This document shows positions 8,809 through 18,357 of a DNA stretch of 64,000 nt, one piece after another. Each line of letters begins with the position of its first letter. Position 1 is the first letter of the stretch. A program made the position numbers and the translations under genes. The notes under the pieces are model-generated. The model had not been told where the DNA came from. It searched no databases and saw nothing but the letters and a program-made list of their open reading frames with translations. Source of the DNA: Lachnospiraceae bacterium (GTDB lineage: Bacteria; Bacillota; Clostridia; Lachnospirales; Lachnospiraceae); assembly GCA_910574805.1 (NCBI GenBank), contig CAJTCV010000002.1:62001-126000 (forward strand). The letters run 5' to 3'.

Positions 8809-10275
8809 GTGATACAGGCGGAATTATATAGGATAAAGTCTTTTGGCAGCGATATGAAAAGTACGGTTACATTGGGGGATATTGCAGACAAAGAAAAGGA
8901 ACTGGGATTTACGCTGCCCCAGGCTCTGCAGGAATTATATCTAATCTTTCATCCAGATGATCCTGCTTTTACGGAAAAGGGAAATCTGATTCCACTTGAG
9001 GAATTAAAAATTTACAAACGTGTCTATTGGACAGATACCATCATTACTATCCTGCCTTTTTGCCGGCATGAACGGTACGGCTATGGCTTTGAAGTAAGCC
9101 GGTATCACAAAAGCAAGGGTACTATGAGCCGCAATGATCCGGAAGATCCGCAGATGTGGGGGCTTTATGTGCTGCCGGAAACACGCAAGGAAGAAAAGCA
9201 TCTGGAGGGCCGTGAAGTGCCGTGCAATCAGTCAAAACTTTCTCAGTGGATCATGGAATGGTTAGGATACCAGCAGACCCTGGCGCAGCCCAGCGTGGTA
9301 GCCGTCAACAAGGATAAGGCGAAAAATTATTGGAAAAAAATGTGGGAGCATCTTCCGAATACGTTTTATCATGTTCCTCTGGAGCAGCTTTCCAGCCACA
9401 GAACAAATTTTAGCGTAAACTTTGTGGAGGAACCATCCAGGTTTTTATGCGGAAGTATTCTTTATTCAGGGACGGCCTATTTTGCTGGCAGGTCCGATAA
9501 GGAACTGGAACAGCTTATGAAACAGATGGGATTCAAATATGTCTGGATGAAAAGCCAGGACGGGCATCTTGTTTTTAATTCGGCTCCACCCCAGCCGCCG
9601 CAGGAACGGGAACTGAAATCCATTGCCCCGGTATTACAGTTTCTCTGCAAATTTGCCGGGATTGAGGGAAAGGGGGCGAAAGAGGAAAGTATCCGGCGGG
9701 CAGAAGCCCGTCTGGGGGGTTCACTTCCACTGCCATTGGAAGAATTTTATCGTTGTCTGCCAAGTAGATTTTATCACAGTTATAACGTGGTTCGTCCTCT
9801 TTCCGGATTGAAGCAGACAAAGGATGGCAAACTGAACTTTCTCACAGAAAATCAGGCGGTGTATCACTGGGCGGCGGAATTGAACAGCCCGTTTCTATAC
9901 CGCCGTGCCAATGACGGCGTTGGCGAATGGAACGTATATGGTATTTTAGACGGTTTTCTTGCGGCGGAATTTTTGTGGGCGCTGGCTTGTGATGAAAAAT
10001 TGAATCTGATCCTTTGGGAGCTTCCAGATTTTGAGCCATCAATGTTGTCTGAAGGCGGGAAGTTGAGTCCATACCTGTCTTCCATTGCAGGCATTACGGA
10101 TCAGATCGCCGCAGGCAATACCCGGAGGCTTTACCAGGCCATGGATGGGCAGGCCGTTGGGCTGTATGACAGCGAAGAAGGTACGTTCTGGTTCGTGGTA
10201 AGGGATGAGGCGGCGCTGGGACGGCTGGAGACATCTGGCATTTTCAAACAGGATTTTTATAACGGCGAATGTTGA
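8809..10275 (+). CDS. tandem-SUKH (SMI1/KNR4) protein, paralogue of upstream gene
   Basis: The start is GTG 8809, nine bases after GGAGG (8795-8799). The N-terminus ('IKSFGSDMKSTVTLGDIADK') is nearly the same as in the preceding gene, while the middle ('RKEEKHLEGREVPCNQSKLS') has diverged. A second SUKH-like half begins near residue 285 ('RRAEARLGGSLPLPLEEFYR'). The two genes look like a tandem duplication followed by divergence, as expected if each copy recognises a different partner. 488 residues. Confidence 0.75.
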   Translation: MIQAELYRIKSFGSDMKSTVTLGDIADKEKELGFTLPQALQELYLIFHPDDPAFTEKGNLIPLEELKIYKRVYWTDTIITILPFCRHERYGYGFEVSRYHKSKGTMSRNDPEDPQMWGLYVLPETRKEEKHLEGREVPCNQSKLSQWIMEWLGYQQTLAQPSVVAVNKDKAKNYWKKMWEHLPNTFYHVPLEQLSSHRTNFSVNFVEEPSRFLCGSILYSGTAYFAGRSDKELEQLMKQMGFKYVWMKSQDGHLVFNSAPPQPPQERELKSIAPVLQFLCKFAGIEGKGAKEESIRRAEARLGGSLPLPLEEFYRCLPSRFYHSYNVVRPLSGLKQTKDGKLNFLTENQAVYHWAAELNSPFLYRRANDGVGEWNVYGILDGFLAAEFLWALACDEKLNLILWELPDFEPSMLSEGGKLSPYLSSIAGITDQIAAGNTRRLYQAMDGQAVGLYDSEEGTFWFVVRDEAALGRLETSGIFKQDFYNGEC

Positions 10276-10427
10276 GGATTGAGATTGATTACAAAAGGAA
10301 ATGGATAGCTTATTGTAAATACATATGTTAAAATAGAGCGAGAGCAACAGAATTTCAACGAGAGAACAGGTATCAGGAATATCGAAAGAATTATCTTAAA
10401 TGGTGGCGGAGGTACAGCAATCGGGTT

Positions 10428-10685
10428 ATGGTTGACATTGTAAAACAGTCAGATGTTTTTTCGTGTGCATGGCTGATCCATCGGTATGACAGTTCTTTTC
10501 AAATGGGCGATATCAAAAAGCAGCTGCTCCGGAACGGATTTTCTTTTTGGGCAGAGGGCTGTGATGATCTGGGGAAGAGAGAGAAACTGATGCATCTGGT
10601 AAATGCGCTTTTGCATGAAGGCGCAGATGTGAAGCTGTTCCGGCTTGGAAAGCAGATGCGAACGAACGGAATAACGATGATTTGA
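10428..10685 (+). CDS. small hypothetical protein, 85 aa
   Basis: Not recognised. No strong ribosome binding site stands before ATG 10428; a GGAGG lies about 20 bases upstream (near 10407), which is too far for normal use. The sequence reads as real protein ('GDIKKQLLRNGFSFWAEGCD', 'LVNALLHEGADVKLF'). It may be a remnant of a longer gene at the end of the SUKH array. The gap before it (10276-10427) holds AT-rich sequence without a gene. Confidence 0.4.
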   Translation: MVDIVKQSDVFSCAWLIHRYDSSFQMGDIKKQLLRNGFSFWAEGCDDLGKREKLMHLVNALLHEGADVKLFRLGKQMRTNGITMI

Positions 10686-10780
10686 ACGGGAACATCTGAG
10701 CGGACAATTCCGGCGTTTGTTTTTGTATGGAAGCGGCCTGGGGCGGCGATGGCCGGACGGCCTGTATGGAGGGAGAATGC

Positions 10781-13354
10781 ATGAATTATTCAAAGAAGCC
10801 TGGACAGGCCGGCGAGGGCGGCGGGCAGCAGAGTGATATGCGAAATGTTCAGAATCTGGAGGCGATCATCAATGAGGGGCTGCGCGTTGCCCTGATGGAA
10901 GAGACGCCGGACCAGTCGCTTCAGGTATTGCTCAAATATCTGGGAAAAGCGCTGAACGGAGAACGGACCTATATCTTTGAGCAGAATGAATCCGGCGGAG
11001 ATGATAATACTTATGAATGGGTGGCAGACGGAGTGGAGCCGGAAAAAGAGAATCTTCAAAATGTACCCGGTGAAGTATGCGCCGGGTGGTATCAGAATTT
11101 CAGCGTTGGCAGGCATATTGTCATTGAAGACCTGGAGGAGATCCGGGAGACGGATCCCCTTCCGTATGAGAACCTGAAGCGGCAGGGGGTTCATGCGCTT
11201 GTGGTGGTTCCCCTTTATGACGGCAAAAGTCTGATCGGCTTTTACGGTGTGGACAATCCGCCGGTGAAGTCGCTGGAATATGCCACCAATATGCTCCAGA
11301 CTGCGGCGTACTTTATCGTATCCTCTCTCAAACGGCGTAACCTGGTCCGGGAGCTTCAAAAGAGGAGCTATAAGGTGCTCCATGCCCTCAGCGTGGACTA
11401 TCTGGGCATTTATGAGGTGAATCTTGACACAGGGGAATGCGAAACATACCGGGACACCGAACGAAACGGCATGGATTGGGCGGTTCATTTTAAAGACGGA
11501 TATGAGGCGGCCATGGAATGGTATATTTCCCGGTATGTGGTTTCCCGGGACCAGGAGCGGCTCCGCGCAGTGACGAAAAAAGACTATGTGCTTGCTCAGC
11601 TTAAGACGAAGAAGAAATTCTATGTCCGGTATCAGGTGAAAGACAGTTCCTGCGGCCTGAAATATCTGGAGCTTCATTTTTCGGCCACAGAGAAGACAGA
11701 GGAGGAGCACTGGGCGATTTTTGCTCAGCGGGATGTCAATGCGGTAGTGGAGCAGGAAGAAAAATACAAACTGGAGGCAAGACAGAGCCTGGAGGACATC
11801 CTGGAGGGAGCCAGGACCGGCATCTGGACCATTGAACTGGAGGAAGGCCGTCCGCCGAGGATGTACGCGGACCGGACCATGCGGCTCCTTTTGGGAGTGC
11901 CGGACGAGATCGGACCGGAGGCGTGTTATGAGCACTGGTTTGCGAATATTGAGCCGGATTATGCGGACATGGTACAGGAAGCGGTGCAGGAGATACTGGA
12001 GACCGGGCGCTGTGAGGTGATCTATCCCTGGAATCATCCGGAACTTGGGAAAATCTATGTCCGCTGCGGAGGGGTACCGGACAGGACATTCAGAAAACCG
12101 GGGGCCTGCCTGAACGGATATCATCAGGATATCACGGATACGATGGTGACGAGGAAAAAACAGGAGCAGGCCATCATGGAGCTGCTGGAAAAGGTCAGAC
12201 GGGCAAATTCGGCTAAGAGCGAGTTTCTTTCCCATATGTCCCACGACCTGCGTACACCCATCAACGGGATTCTGGGGATGCTGGCTGTCATGGAGAAAAG
12301 CGGGGATGATCCCGGGCGGCAGAGAGAGTGCCGAAAGAAAATCCGCGTGTCGACAGAGCATCTTTTATCTCTGGTGAACGACGTTCTTCAGGTCAGCAAA
12401 CTGGAGAGCGGAAGGCCGGCGGCGGTAGTGGAGCCTTTTTCTCTTCAGGAGGTACTGGAAAGCTGTGTTGCGGTCCTGTCCGCCCAGGCGGAGGCGAAAG
12501 GGATCCGGCTGGTGCTGAAAGAGATGGATGTGCAGCATGACAGACTGATCGGGAGTCCCATGTACCTGAAACAGATTCTGATAAATGTTATGGATAATGC
12601 TCTGAAATATAACCGGCCTCATGGATCAGTATTTATTCAGGTAAGGGAATCTGTCCGTCAGGGGCGGACAGCCGACTACCGGTTTGTGATTGAAGATACG
12701 GGAATCGGTATCGGTGAAGATTTCAAGGAACATATTTTTGAACCGTTTACTCAGGAACATCAGGGTGCAAGGACTCACTATAACGGTGTTGGACTTGGTA
12801 TGTCTGCTGTGAAAAAACTGGTGGATCAGATGAAGGGGACCATTGAGGTGGACAGCCGGATCGGAGAGGGCAGTGTGTTTCAGATTACCCTGCCTCTGCA
12901 GATTGACGAAGCGCAGTGTACGCAGCCGGCGTCCAACGGACAGGAGGCACAGGAACACATTGCGGGAATGCAGGTTCTTCTGGTGGAGGATAATGAGATC
13001 AACTGCGAGATCGTGGAGTTCATGCTGAAGGAGGCAGGGGCCGGAGTTATGACCGCCAATGACGGAAAGGCTGCTGTGGATGTGTTCACGGCATCCGCTC
13101 CGGGAACGTTTGACTGTGTGCTTATGGACCTGATGATGCCGGTTATGAGCGGATACGAGGCGGCGCGCGTGATTCGCAGTCTGGACCGTCCGGATGCCGG
13201 AACAGTGCCCATCATAGCCTTGTCAGCGAACGCATTTGAAGAAGATGTTGCAATGGCAAAAGCAGCCGGAATGAATGAGCATCTGGCGAAGCCGGTGGAT
13301 ATCAGGAAAATGTTCCGGGTTATGAACCGGCTGAGGTGCGGGAGAGAACGATAG
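10781..13354 (+). CDS. hybrid sensor histidine kinase/response regulator (GAF-PAS-HisKA-HATPase-REC)
   Basis: Order of domains: a GAF-like sensor (about residues 20-190, ending 'LIGFYGVDNPPVKSLEYATN'), PAS-like regions (about 200-460), HisKA with the phosphorylated His at about residue 488 ('SHMSHDLRTPINGILGM'), HATPase with 'NVMDNALKYN' and 'IEDTGIGIGEDF', then a receiver domain whose phosphorylated Asp is about residue 783 ('CVLMDLMMPVMSGYEAA'). No transmembrane segment is visible, so it senses inside the cell. ATG 10781 follows GGAGGGAG (10768-10775); the frame extends further upstream, but those ATGs overlap the binding site. There is no output domain, so it probably passes phosphate to another protein. 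The downstream HD gene is 16 bases away. Confidence 0.9.
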   Translation: MNYSKKPGQAGEGGGQQSDMRNVQNLEAIINEGLRVALMEETPDQSLQVLLKYLGKALNGERTYIFEQNESGGDDNTYEWVADGVEPEKENLQNVPGEVCAGWYQNFSVGRHIVIEDLEEIRETDPLPYENLKRQGVHALVVVPLYDGKSLIGFYGVDNPPVKSLEYATNMLQTAAYFIVSSLKRRNLVRELQKRSYKVLHALSVDYLGIYEVNLDTGECETYRDTERNGMDWAVHFKDGYEAAMEWYISRYVVSRDQERLRAVTKKDYVLAQLKTKKKFYVRYQVKDSSCGLKYLELHFSATEKTEEEHWAIFAQRDVNAVVEQEEKYKLEARQSLEDILEGARTGIWTIELEEGRPPRMYADRTMRLLLGVPDEIGPEACYEHWFANIEPDYADMVQEAVQEILETGRCEVIYPWNHPELGKIYVRCGGVPDRTFRKPGACLNGYHQDITDTMVTRKKQEQAIMELLEKVRRANSAKSEFLSHMSHDLRTPINGILGMLAVMEKSGDDPGRQRECRKKIRVSTEHLLSLVNDVLQVSKLESGRPAAVVEPFSLQEVLESCVAVLSAQAEAKGIRLVLKEMDVQHDRLIGSPMYLKQILINVMDNALKYNRPHGSVFIQVRESVRQGRTADYRFVIEDTGIGIGEDFKEHIFEPFTQEHQGARTHYNGVGLGMSAVKKLVDQMKGTIEVDSRIGEGSVFQITLPLQIDEAQCTQPASNGQEAQEHIAGMQVLLVEDNEINCEIVEFMLKEAGAGVMTANDGKAAVDVFTASAPGTFDCVLMDLMMPVMSGYEAARVIRSLDRPDAGTVPIIALSANAFEEDVAMAKAAGMNEHLAKPVDIRKMFRVMNRLRCGRER

Positions 13355-13370
13355 AAGGAGGAACAGAAAA

Positions 13371-13952
13371 TTGAACGAAAGGTTAAAGAAACAGCTGGAT
13401 TTTGCGCTGGAGATTGATAAGGAGAAAAATGTGCTGCGCCAGACGCATCTGTCGGGACATGGAAGAAGAGAAAATGATGCGGAGCATGCGTGGCATATGG
13501 CGATCATGGCATATCTCCTTCGGGAATACTCCAACGAGGAGGTGGATATTACCAGAGTCATGCTCATGTGTCTGATCCACGATATCGTGGAGATTGAGGC
13601 CGGGGATACGTATGCCTATGACACCGAGAACAAGAAGACTCAGAAGCTCAGGGAGGATGCTGCCAAGGAAAAGATCTATTCTCTCCTGCCGGAGGATCAG
13701 AAGCAGGAGCTGATCGCGCTGTTTGACGAATTTGAGGAATGCCGGACGGCAGAAGCGAAATTTGCGCGGGCCATGGATAATCTGCAGCCGCTGCTTCTGA
13801 ACAACAGCAACAACGGAGGGGACTGGAGAGCACATCAGGTCAGAGCAGAACAGGTTTACGGCCGGCAGGAAAAGACAAAGGAGGGATCCAAGATCCTGTA
13901 CGAGGTGACCGACAGAATTATCCAGGAAAATATCCGGAAGGGAAATCTCTGA
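13371..13952 (+). CDS. HD-domain phosphohydrolase (YfbR/HDDC2-like)
   Basis: The metal-binding HD pattern is clear: His in 'RENDAEHAWHMA', then 'LIHDIVEIEAGD', and the later Asp in 'FARAMDNLQPLL'. This spacing fits the 5'-deoxynucleotidase/HDDC2-like branch, which removes phosphate from deoxynucleoside monophosphates. The start is TTG 13371, seven bases after AAGGAGGAA. 193 residues is a normal family length. The exact substrate is inferred from family resemblance. It is probably co-transcribed with the hybrid kinase. Confidence 0.85.
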   Translation: MNERLKKQLDFALEIDKEKNVLRQTHLSGHGRRENDAEHAWHMAIMAYLLREYSNEEVDITRVMLMCLIHDIVEIEAGDTYAYDTENKKTQKLREDAAKEKIYSLLPEDQKQELIALFDEFEECRTAEAKFARAMDNLQPLLLNNSNNGGDWRAHQVRAEQVYGRQEKTKEGSKILYEVTDRIIQENIRKGNL

Positions 13953-14061
13953 CAGCGGTTCACAAAATTTGATTTCCCTGCGTATTTATAAATCAGAGAA
14001 AGTAAAAACTTTCCGTCTGATGCCGGCGGATTATGCCGGAGAAAAGGAGAAACTGAGGATT

Positions 14062-14916
14062 ATGAGTATGCAGGGGATCGATGTATCCAGCTATCAGAAA
14101 AAACCGGACTGGACAGCGGTGAAGGAGCACGGCGTGCGTTTTGCCATCCTTCGGATCATGGACAGTAAGGGAAAGGATACTTCTTTTGAGTATAATTACA
14201 ATGGCTGCGGAACAGCCGAAATCTTAAGAGGTGTATACCGCTTCAGCTACGCGCTGACAGAAGCGCAGGCAAGGGCAGAGGCGAAAGGCGTCCTGACAGC
14301 TCTGGCCGGGCGGAAGCTGGAGATGGGCGTCTGGCTGGATCTGGAGTGGAACCGGCAGCGGGCCCTTGGGAAACGAAAGGTAAAGAAACTGGCTGAGGTC
14401 TGGATGAAAACCATCCGGGACGGCGGATACGACTGCGGTATCTACTGCAATAAAGACTGGTTTTTGAACGTCTGCGGAGGACTGGATACGAAATACTGGA
14501 TTGCCCGGTATCCGGCGCCTGACAATGGTATCCTGAGAGAGAACCTGCGGCCGCGTGTGGGAGAGGCAGGCTGGCAGTATTCCAGCAGGGGAAAGCTGCC
14601 CGGGATCACCGGATATGTGGATCTGGATATCTGGTATGCGGACATGGCATTAAAAAAGGGAAATCCCTACAGGGAACCGGTGAAGGCCCTACGGTATCAG
14701 CGTCTTCTGGTGGGAAGAGTACGGGAGGATGTAAAGTGGCTCCAGTGGGAGCTGAGGGAAGCAGGCTATGAGATTCTGGTGGATGGGAAATTCGGTCCCG
14801 CCACGGATCTGGCGCTGCGGGCATTTCAGAAAAATCATCCGGGGACTTATTCCGGCAGTGAGCCGGACGGGATCTGCGGCACAAAGACCAGAGCAGCGCT
14901 GAAAAAGGCCGGGTGA
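14062..14916 (+). CDS. GH25 lysozyme-like protein with C-terminal peptidoglycan-binding domain
   Basis: Residues ~1-205 are a GH25 muramidase domain: 'MQGIDVSSYQ' at the start, 'FAILRIMDSKGKD', the catalytic D-x-E pair in 'GVWLDLEWN', and 'YCGIYCNKDW'-like strands. The last ~70 residues look like a PG-binding domain ('DVKWLQWELREAGY', 'VDGKFGPATDLALRAFQK'). The frame is open from TTG 13969, but ATG 14062 or 14068 fits the family start and the GAGGA just upstream. No signal peptide is seen, which is odd for an extracellular wall hydrolase and suggests phage-type release by holin or lysis, or a missing leader. Confidence 0.85.
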   Translation: MSMQGIDVSSYQKKPDWTAVKEHGVRFAILRIMDSKGKDTSFEYNYNGCGTAEILRGVYRFSYALTEAQARAEAKGVLTALAGRKLEMGVWLDLEWNRQRALGKRKVKKLAEVWMKTIRDGGYDCGIYCNKDWFLNVCGGLDTKYWIARYPAPDNGILRENLRPRVGEAGWQYSSRGKLPGITGYVDLDIWYADMALKKGNPYREPVKALRYQRLLVGRVREDVKWLQWELREAGYEILVDGKFGPATDLALRAFQKNHPGTYSGSEPDGICGTKTRAALKKAG

Positions 14917-14961
14917 CCGAAAGCCTGAAAAAGGGAGACAGAGGAAGAGAGGAAATACGAT

Positions 14962-15288
14962 ATGGCATCAAAAGCAGAATTTGTAACATACGCAGCAGAG
15001 CAGATGAAGGAGGCGGGGCAGATCACCTGCAGGAAGATGTTCGGAGAGTACGGCGTGTATTGCGACGGGAAGATCTTCGGACTGATCTGTGACAACCAGC
15101 TGTTTGTGAAGATCACGGAGGCGGGGCGCAAGGTCTGTCCGGACCTTGCGCAGGCGCCGCCCTATGAGGGGGCAAAGCCGTATTTTCTGGTGGAAGAGCT
15201 GGATGACCGGGAGCTTCTGACGCGGTTTATTCAGGAGACGGTAAAGGCCCTTCCGGAGCCGAAGCCGAAGAAGAAAAAAACAAGTTAA
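14962..15288 (+). CDS. TfoX/Sxy N-terminal domain protein
   Basis: The 108-residue protein matches the stand-alone TfoX-N domain: 'RKMFGEYGVYCDGKIFGLIC' and 'LFVKIT' and 'PPYEGAKPYF'. In gamma-proteobacteria Sxy/TfoX switches on competence genes, but in clostridia the single-domain form has no proven job. GGAAGAGAGGA precedes the ATG. It converges with the ABC permease gene on the other strand, and the two stops overlap by four bases (15285-15288). Short Lys-rich tail. Confidence 0.85.
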   Translation: MASKAEFVTYAAEQMKEAGQITCRKMFGEYGVYCDGKIFGLICDNQLFVKITEAGRKVCPDLAQAPPYEGAKPYFLVEELDDRELLTRFIQETVKALPEPKPKKKKTS

Positions 15289-17678
15289 TCCATCATTCGG
15301 ATCCGTTCCGCCAGCGGCAGTCTTCTCACATACCGGGCCGCCGCGGAAGAATAGGCAAACTGGATGGCGAACAGGGCCGCCGCAAACACCAGAACCGGCA
15401 GCACCGGAAAACGGTAGACCAGCGTGCCGAAGATCCGGAAGCCGGACATCAGGCGGACCAGCAGGGCGCCGGCGGCGGTCCCGGCGGTCAGGGTGACGGC
15501 CAGGGTGGACAGGATGTACCACAGGCACTCCATGGAGAGCATGGAGGATAACTGCCGCCCGGTCATGCCCACAGACTGCAGGATGCCGAATTCCTGCTGC
15601 CTGGATAAGAGCCCGGTCATCAGGGTGTTGATGAGGCTGACCAGAGAGAACAGGAAGAAAAATCCCAGCAGCAGATAGGCGATGGAAGCAGTGCCCTTCA
15701 GAAAATCTTTGTAGGCGTCCGCTGCGTCCTGCCGGGTGGTGATCACAAGCATGGGATCCTGCAGGATGGAAAACAGCGTCTTTCTCAGATCGTCGTGGTC
15801 CTCTGCCGTGCGTATATTCCAGCGGTTCTCCATATTTTCAATGTCCGGGTAGAGCTTCCTGGCCATGTCCTCTGTCACCGTGAACATGGTGGCGCCGATA
15901 CCGGTGGGAAGGAGAGCATCCTTTTTGGCGATTCCCATGACTGTCACAGTCAGGTCTTCTCCGCCGTAAGTCTTCAGTTCCAGCGTGTCTCCGATTCCGG
16001 GGACATAGTCCCAGTACAGCTTCAGAAACTGTTCCGTGTTGTCTGTGATGACGACGCCGTTTTCGGCCGTCAGCCGGTCATAGTCGGAGGTTCCTTCTTC
16101 CATGGCTTCCGGAGGAAGGAGCCTTGAAAAGGCATCCCGGTCCAGGACGTTGATGGCAAATGCATCCGGTTTTGACGGAAGGGCGACCTCTGCGGAGATC
16201 ATGGAGTAGGCAGTGATGTCCCGGATCTCCTCAAGGGCAAGCAGCTGATCCTTCAGCGCGGGAGTCAGAGGATTGCTTCTGGCAGCGTCAGGGATGCCGG
16301 AAACATCGACGGAATCCTCCCAGGAGACGCAGTAGCTGCAGCCGTCTCCCATGACGGCCGTGGCCATATGGTACGGGTCGATGGAATGCAGCACCGTGGC
16401 TGCTGCAAGGAGCAGGATGCCGGTTAGTCCCAGAGAGATGAGGGTCAGGACCGTCTTCTTCCTGCTGCGGTCAAAATTCATCCGCGCCAGAGAAGCAGGC
16501 GTGATGGGGCGGGCCATCTGCCTTGTATTTTTGAGACCGGTTTCCATCTGGTAGGCGGTCATGCGTACCGCTTCGATGGGAGAGACGGATGCCGCCATAC
16601 GTACCGGCGTATGGATGGAGAGAAGGATCATAAGCTCCACGGCGCAGGTTACCAGCAGGGCATGGGGAAGGTTGGCCGGGAAGCTGAAGTAAGCAGGTGA
16701 ACCCAGAGCGCTGCCGATAGCGCCCAGGAGGAGTCCGGAGGGGATACCGTAAAGGGAGAGCATCCATCCTTCCCTGCGCACGATCCGCCGGATCTGCCGG
16801 GGAGTGGCGCCGATAACCTTCAGCCTGCCGTATTCCCGGATCTTGCCCTTGACCGAGATATAGAAGATGCTGTATATGACCAGGCTGCATCCCAGGAGGA
16901 TCAGAAGGCCGATGGGGTAGAAGGTGCCGAGGTTTGTGGCCTGGAAGCCCGCCATGTCAAAATAGTTGGAGCTGTAGAAGACCTGGTCGTCGGAAATGCC
17001 GTTGCGCGTCAGAAAGGCGGCGATCTCCTCTTTCAGAGCGTGCAGCTCCATCTGGTCCGCATCCCGGTAGCGGAGCCGGAACTCGAACAAAGGTTCCTCT
17101 CCCATGCGGGCTTCTGCATAGGCCCGGGACACTTCCATCTGGAAATACCGGGAGGAATTTTCCGCCTGCAGGATGCCGGTGACGGTATACTCCCGTTCCT
17201 GTCCGTCAAGGTTCAGGCGCAGGATCTGTCCGGTCTTTTGAGGCAGTCCGAAATAGTCCAGGAAGGCCCGTTCCACAAGGATCTCATTTTCTCCTTCCGG
17301 CAGTTCGCCCAGGACTTCCGGCTTCTTGCCCAGTTCCATCCAGTTGGGATCGGAGTAGTTGACGGACAGCACCGTGTCTTCATATCGGCAGGTGCCGAAG
17401 GTCTGAGAGATCCCGTAGCGCTCCACTTCCGGCAGGGTACAGAGCTCGTCGATCCGGGCCGGGGAAAGGTTCACCACGACGGCCTGATACTGTCCCCGGA
17501 TCTCGTCTTCCACTTCCCGCTGTCCGGCGGACAGAAGAAAGAGGCTTCCGGACAGAAGGGCGGTGGTGAGAGTGACGGTCAGAAGGACGAAGAAATTTCT
17601 CCGACGGTCCGCCTGCAGACTTCTTTTGGCCAGGCGGCGGATGACAGGGGCTGTTTTATTTTCAAATGGATAAGTCAT
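15285..17678 (-). CDS. ABC transporter permease, FtsX family
   Basis: About 797 residues with one N-terminal membrane helix ('FFVLLTVTLTTALLSGSLFL'), a large extracellular domain, and two FtsX-type three-helix blocks: one around 'GLLILLGCSLVIYSIFYISV' and a C-terminal one around 'LLGFFFLFSLVSLINTLMTG'. The loops 'GRLKVIGATPRQIRRI' and 'FGILQSVGMTGRQLSSML' are the cytoplasmic coupling helices that touch the ATPase. ATG at 17678 (minus) follows GGAGGTGAT; an upstream GTG lies within that binding site. It pairs with the ATPase 13 bases upstream. The substrate is unknown; its own two-component system suggests antimicrobial-peptide or envelope-stress export. Confidence 0.88.
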   Translation of the reverse strand: MTYPFENKTAPVIRRLAKRSLQADRRRNFFVLLTVTLTTALLSGSLFLLSAGQREVEDEIRGQYQAVVVNLSPARIDELCTLPEVERYGISQTFGTCRYEDTVLSVNYSDPNWMELGKKPEVLGELPEGENEILVERAFLDYFGLPQKTGQILRLNLDGQEREYTVTGILQAENSSRYFQMEVSRAYAEARMGEEPLFEFRLRYRDADQMELHALKEEIAAFLTRNGISDDQVFYSSNYFDMAGFQATNLGTFYPIGLLILLGCSLVIYSIFYISVKGKIREYGRLKVIGATPRQIRRIVRREGWMLSLYGIPSGLLLGAIGSALGSPAYFSFPANLPHALLVTCAVELMILLSIHTPVRMAASVSPIEAVRMTAYQMETGLKNTRQMARPITPASLARMNFDRSRKKTVLTLISLGLTGILLLAAATVLHSIDPYHMATAVMGDGCSYCVSWEDSVDVSGIPDAARSNPLTPALKDQLLALEEIRDITAYSMISAEVALPSKPDAFAINVLDRDAFSRLLPPEAMEEGTSDYDRLTAENGVVITDNTEQFLKLYWDYVPGIGDTLELKTYGGEDLTVTVMGIAKKDALLPTGIGATMFTVTEDMARKLYPDIENMENRWNIRTAEDHDDLRKTLFSILQDPMLVITTRQDAADAYKDFLKGTASIAYLLLGFFFLFSLVSLINTLMTGLLSRQQEFGILQSVGMTGRQLSSMLSMECLWYILSTLAVTLTAGTAAGALLVRLMSGFRIFGTLVYRFPVLPVLVFAAALFAIQFAYSSAAARYVRRLPLAERIRMMD

Positions 17679-17691
17679 GGTTATCACCTCC

Positions 17692-18357
17692 CTAAGCGGA
17701 TATTCTGCCGTCTTCGATCCGCACGATCCGGTCCGCCAGCTGCGCGATCTCGTTGTTGTGGGTGATCATGACGATGGTCTGGTTGAACTCCGTGCTGGTA
17801 CGCCGAAGGAGGCCCAGCACGTCGGCGCTGGTCCGGCTGTCCAGGTTGCCGGTGGGTTCGTCCGCCAGGACGATGGCCGGTTTGGTGATCAGTGCCCGGG
17901 CGATGGCCACCCGCTGCTGCTGCCCGCCGGATAACTGGTTGGGCATGTTGCGCAGACGTTCTTTTAGGGCCAGCATCCCGATGACCTCTTCCACAAATTC
18001 CCGGTCCGCCTGGCCGCCGTCCAGTTCCATGGGCAGGATGATATTTTCATATACATTCAGGATGGGGACCAGATTGTAGTTCTGGAAGATAAAGCCGATA
18101 CTGCGGCGGCGGAAGATGGTCAGTTCCTCTTCATTTTTCTGTGAAAGCTCTTCCCCCCGGACCAGCACGCTGCCGGAGGTGGGCACATCCAGCCCTCCCA
18201 TCATATGGAGCAGGGTGGACTTGCCGCTGCCGGAGGTGCCCACAATGGCGACGAATTCCCCCTGCTCCACCGTGAGGCTGACCCCGTCCAGGGCTCTGGT
18301 CAGGTTCGGTTCGGCGCCGTAATATTTTTTCAGGTCGATTGTCTGCAGGATACTCAT
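17692..18357 (-). CDS. ABC transporter ATP-binding protein (MacB/LolD type)
   Basis: A 221-residue ATPase with Walker A 'GTSGSGKST', Q-loop 'FIFQNYNLVP', signature '[15 protein letters not shown]', Walker B 'AIVLADEPTGNLD' and switch His in 'MITHNNE'. The frame is open far upstream (to 18690), but ATG 18357 follows AAGGAG and begins the domain ('MSILQTIDLKKYYG'). It powers the FtsX-family permease encoded 13 bases downstream. On the minus strand, TATAAT at 18408-18403 and a small hairpin (18376-18391) sit in its leader, suggesting a promoter separate from the kinase gene. Confidence 0.93.
   Translation of the reverse strand: MSILQTIDLKKYYGAEPNLTRALDGVSLTVEQGEFVAIVGTSGSGKSTLLHMMGGLDVPTSGSVLVRGEELSQKNEEELTIFRRRSIGFIFQNYNLVPILNVYENIILPMELDGGQADREFVEEVIGMLALKERLRNMPNQLSGGQQQRVAIARALITKPAIVLADEPTGNLDSRTSADVLGLLRRTSTEFNQTIVMITHNNEIAQLADRIVRIEDGRISA

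Noticed and set aside
10790-12361. 523-codon frame antisense to the hybrid kinase
   Set aside because: Composition is typical of the reverse shadow of a GC-biased gene; the sense strand has all kinase motifs.
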